From Wohlfahrtiimonas sp. G9077 (GTDB lineage Bacteria; Pseudomonadota; Gammaproteobacteria; Cardiobacteriales; Wohlfahrtiimonadaceae): a DNA stretch of 64,000 bases. The position numbers and the translations under genes were made by a program. The notes beneath the pieces were generated by a model, which saw only the letters and a list, made by a program, of their open reading frames with translations, did not search any database and was not told where the DNA came from. This document shows positions 61,676 through 64,000 of this stretch, piece by piece. The stretch spans positions 248,001-312,000 of the forward strand of contig NZ_NEFD01000002.1 in NCBI RefSeq assembly GCF_002252155.1, given 5' to 3'. Each line of letters begins with the position of its first letter. Within the stretch, counting starts at the first letter, position 1.

Positions 61676-64000
61676 GGTTGCTCCATCAATTGATCTAGGG
61701 CTTCAATGACTGCGCGATCTGGCACGATGTGATAAATGCCACTGTCGCCGCTGCTTGTCATACCGCGCACAAATAGGTAAAAGATGCCGCCAAAGTGGCG
61801 ATCATAGTCAAAATCCGGCATGCGAAAACGCAAATAACGAGTCAAAGCGACGGTGTAGATGAGATATTGAACATCATAATAATTGTCGAGCATCGCTTGA
61901 TGGAGCGCATCTTGATGATAATCCGCGAGCGAATGGCCAAGGTGATTGGTTTTATAATCGATGATGTAAAATTTCCCTTCATACATGAAGATCAGATCAA
62001 TAAAGCCTTTCATCATGCCCTCTAAGGTGAAAAAGTCGAGGGTTGCGGGTTGATCACGGTGCTGGTTTAAAAAATCATTGAAGCGCTCAGGCGTTAAATG
62101 TGCCACCGGAAAGAGAAATTCCAACTCATGAATGGCATTGGTATGCAGTGCATCCCCAAAGGTGTAATTGGGTAATAGGGGATTGGCAAAAATTTCCGTG
62201 AGCCATGTTTCTAGAATGGGCACCCACAACTCTAATTGTGTGGTGACGGTTTCAGGCAAGGCACTTTTTGTGATGAGTTCGGCCAAACGATTCTCTTCAA
62301 AGATGGCGTAGGGCGCATACTTTTCAAATAAAGTATGGATGAATGTGCCCACTTGCGCCCCTTTTGGAAAGGTGAAAATGGATGGCGCTGTCGCATCATC
62401 ATGAATGGGTGCAGGTTCAAGTTCAGGATGAATGGGCGATTCATCACTCATGTTATCTGCAAAATATGAGTTGGGCGCATGGCGCGTCAATTGCGTGAAG
62501 CTTGAAATGTTCCATTTACGATTAATCCGGCCATGAAAATGGGCCGCGCTTAAGTGCTCTTCGGTCATCATTGGCGGATCATATTCAATGATCGGTGCTT
62601 CATTCATCGGCACGACGTTGACGCATTTGAGTTGCGTTAAGGCATCAAAGGCAAATGGCTCATTGTCTTCGTGATTAAAGAGTTTGGCATAGACGACTTT
62701 GTCATTGATGTTGCTTTTGCCTGAGAGGAAGTTTTCTGACAGCGCAATCTCACAATAATATTTTGCGCGCGTGAGGGCAACATACAATAAGCGCATGTTT
62801 TCGGCCTGCATTTCAAGAAGGGCATCGGCCTCAAACTCAGGATTGGCCTGAAAATCAATGGTTTTTAAGGTTGGATCATCTTGGCAATTGATGATGAAGG
62901 GCGGTTTAATGCTGCGGGTTTCTAAACACGATGGCACAAACGTAATGGGGAATTCAAGCCCTTTTGAGCCGTGAATGGTCATTAATGTAATGACATTCAT
63001 TTCGCTCTCTAAACGTAAGCTGTAGCTGCCGCCGGCGGTTTCATCGCCGCCTTCATCCGGCATTTGCATCTGTAGATTGAGCCAATCGAGCAAGGCTTCT
63101 TTGGTCGGGGCCAGTAAACTTTGGGCTTGCAATAATTCACATACATGGCGAATGTCCGTCATGATACGGTCAAAATCCGGATGATTGCGAAAACGGTGAA
63201 TGCGATCATGGCGATGCAAGAATTTATCCATCATCGGAATGATGCCAAAGCGTTCCCACTCTTCAACGCATTGTTCGCGCTCGGAGAGTAAAGATTCATA
63301 TTGCAAGTGATCATGGAGCACATTGTGCAGATCCTGCAAAGTGAATTGATATAAAAGGGAGGCAAAGGTTTGCTTCATCAGCTCTTGATTGCGTAGGTTC
63401 AGCAAGCTTTTTAAAAAGAGATGGATGAGATGCGCCGCTTCACTTTTAAAGACTTTGTTTTTATCCGATAAATACACCGCGGGCAAATTGGCCGCGCGCA
63501 GGGCTTTTAAAATGACTGTGGCATCATTTTTATCCCGCACCAAAATGGTGATGTCATTGTTCTCAATTTTACGGCAGGTACCATCTTTATGGATTTGACC
63601 CTGTTTGAGTAAACATTTGATGCGCTCGGTGATGTAATGGGCTGTTGCCGTTTGAAACGCGGATTTATTATTGTTGCCCGCTAAATGGGCAATGGTGATG
63701 CCCGCTTGTGGGACATCATCAATCGATAGATAGCTCAGCGCCGCTTTTTCCGGCGTTTTGACCGCTTGAAAGGGGATGTTTTCATTTAAAAATGGATGGG
63801 GCGCTTGTTCAAAGAGTTCATTGACGCTTTCCACCAATGCGGCGCTTGAACGGTAATTGGTGCCAAGCGAATAGCTGTGCTGCGCGCACGCTTTGGCCTT
63901 TAAGTAAGTGTGAATGTCCGCCCCGCGAAATTGATAAATCGACTGTTTAGGATCACCGATCATCAATAATGTGCGCGCTTTGGTGTTGCCAAAGAGTTTT
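61672..64000 (-). CDS. recB: Exodeoxyribonuclease V subunit beta (RecB), C-terminal part
   Basis: The 3' part of recB; the frame stays open to the window edge. The visible 776 codons or so begin inside the helicase with KLFGNTKARTL, just before motif III MIGDPKQSIYQFRGADIHTY. Then come a specificity-type insertion, motif V TIHGSKGLEFPITFVPS, motif VI LLYVALTRAKYY, and the C-terminal nuclease domain with GFIDLIFMYEGKFYIIDYKTN, which carries the metal-binding Asp, Asp and Lys of RecB. RecB combines 3'-5' helicase and nuclease in the RecBCD complex. recC is not in the window. Confidence 0.95.
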   Translation of the reverse strand, partial: KLFGNTKARTLLMIGDPKQSIYQFRGADIHTYLKAKACAQHSYSLGTNYRSSAALVESVNELFEQAPHPFLNENIPFQAVKTPEKAALSYLSIDDVPQAGITIAHLAGNNNKSAFQTATAHYITERIKCLLKQGQIHKDGTCRKIENNDITILVRDKNDATVILKALRAANLPAVYLSDKNKVFKSEAAHLIHLFLKSLLNLRNQELMKQTFASLLYQFTLQDLHNVLHDHLQYESLLSEREQCVEEWERFGIIPMMDKFLHRHDRIHRFRNHPDFDRIMTDIRHVCELLQAQSLLAPTKEALLDWLNLQMQMPDEGGDETAGGSYSLRLESEMNVITLMTIHGSKGLEFPITFVPSCLETRSIKPPFIINCQDDPTLKTIDFQANPEFEADALLEMQAENMRLLYVALTRAKYYCEIALSENFLSGKSNINDKVVYAKLFNHEDNEPFAFDALTQLKCVNVVPMNEAPIIEYDPPMMTEEHLSAAHFHGRINRKWNISSFTQLTRHAPNSYFADNMSDESPIHPELEPAPIHDDATAPSIFTFPKGAQVGTFIHTLFEKYAPYAIFEENRLAELITKSALPETVTTQLELWVPILETWLTEIFANPLLPNYTFGDALHTNAIHELEFLFPVAHLTPERFNDFLNQHRDQPATLDFFTLEGMMKGFIDLIFMYEGKFYIIDYKTNHLGHSLADYHQDALHQAMLDNYYDVQYLIYTVALTRYLRFRMPDFDYDRHFGGIFYLFVRGMTSSGDSGIYHIVPDRAVIEALDQLMEQP

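Noticed and set aside
63964-63966. A TTG start for recB near the window edge
   Set aside because: The frame is open to 64000 and the upstream codons continue the RecB helicase sequence, so the gene is simply truncated by the window.
1-64000. CRISPR arrays, insertion sequences, integrases, toxin-antitoxin or phage-defence genes
   Set aside because: No regularly spaced short repeats, transposase motifs or defence-system domains were found; the tRNA-Leu gene has no adjacent integrase or attachment-site repeat.

Overview
The window is ordinary chromosome of a gammaproteobacterium, densely packed with housekeeping genes. The gene content supports this: a PurB, DnaB, PyrE, RplS, RecB/RecD, Lon-HupB, HrpA, ZapD and UbiK complement, a type IVa pilus apparatus (PilB, PilC, PilD and pilins), and the gammaproteobacterial order tmk-holB and coaE-zapD. 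Base composition looks moderate and slightly AT-rich. The mixture of non-enteric gene order, Tfp genes and a RecBCD-type nuclease suggests a Cardiobacteriales/Wohlfahrtiimonas-like bacterium. That placement is inference from memory, not a search result. No insertion sequence, prophage, integron or CRISPR array is visible, and no gene-free stretch exceeds 300 bases.

Layout. 1-2879 (minus): compact helicase, ArsC-like reductase, DUF423 protein and purB (cut by the window edge), all overlapping or abutting. 2963-3766 (plus): an L-aspartate dehydrogenase gene interrupted by one in-frame TAA. 3828-8710 (minus): three-gene pnt transhydrogenase, an unknown membrane-anchored protein, and dnaB. 8934-15090 (plus): mepK-like peptidase, pyrE, nudF, yciO, rplS, an ELM1-family gene with an O-antigen-ligase-like gene, and htpX. 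15142-19211 (minus): a family 2 glycosyltransferase, putP with an unusual palindromic leader, ybeY and phoH. 19350-23251 (plus): pilB, ridA, rsuA, rsmC-like. 23302-33542 (minus): pckA, then an eight-gene cell-elongation cluster transcribed mreB-mreC-mreD-mrdA-rodA-mltB-rlpA-dacA.

33689-45848 (plus): tpiA, secG, tRNA-Leu(GAG), pilC, pilD, coaE, zapD, fabG, acpP, fabF, mltG, tmk and holB, followed by a tandem array of four complete type IV pilin genes behind a good sigma-54-type promoter. The pilins fall into two classes in the order A-B-A-B. 45910-47904 (minus): uvrB. 48061-59884 (plus): lon, hupB, hrpA, an MHS-family transporter, a DUF441 protein, and an overlapping chain ubiK, dsbB, exported rhodanese, glutaredoxin-like protein, miaE and a YgjP-like metallopeptidase. 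59867-64000 (minus): recD and the 3' part of recB.

The pieces that work together are the pilus set (ATPase, platform, prepilin peptidase, pilins, spread over three sites), the elongasome and its peptidoglycan enzymes, the fatty-acid genes feeding the envelope, and RecB/RecD. The observations most worth following are the A-B-A-B pilin array with its sigma-54 promoter, the single nonsense codon in the aspartate dehydrogenase, the self-complementary ribosome-binding site of putP, the ubiK-to-ygjP thiol/sulfur gene chain, and the unknown protein in the dnaB operon. I found no clearly new multi-gene defence or biosynthetic system.
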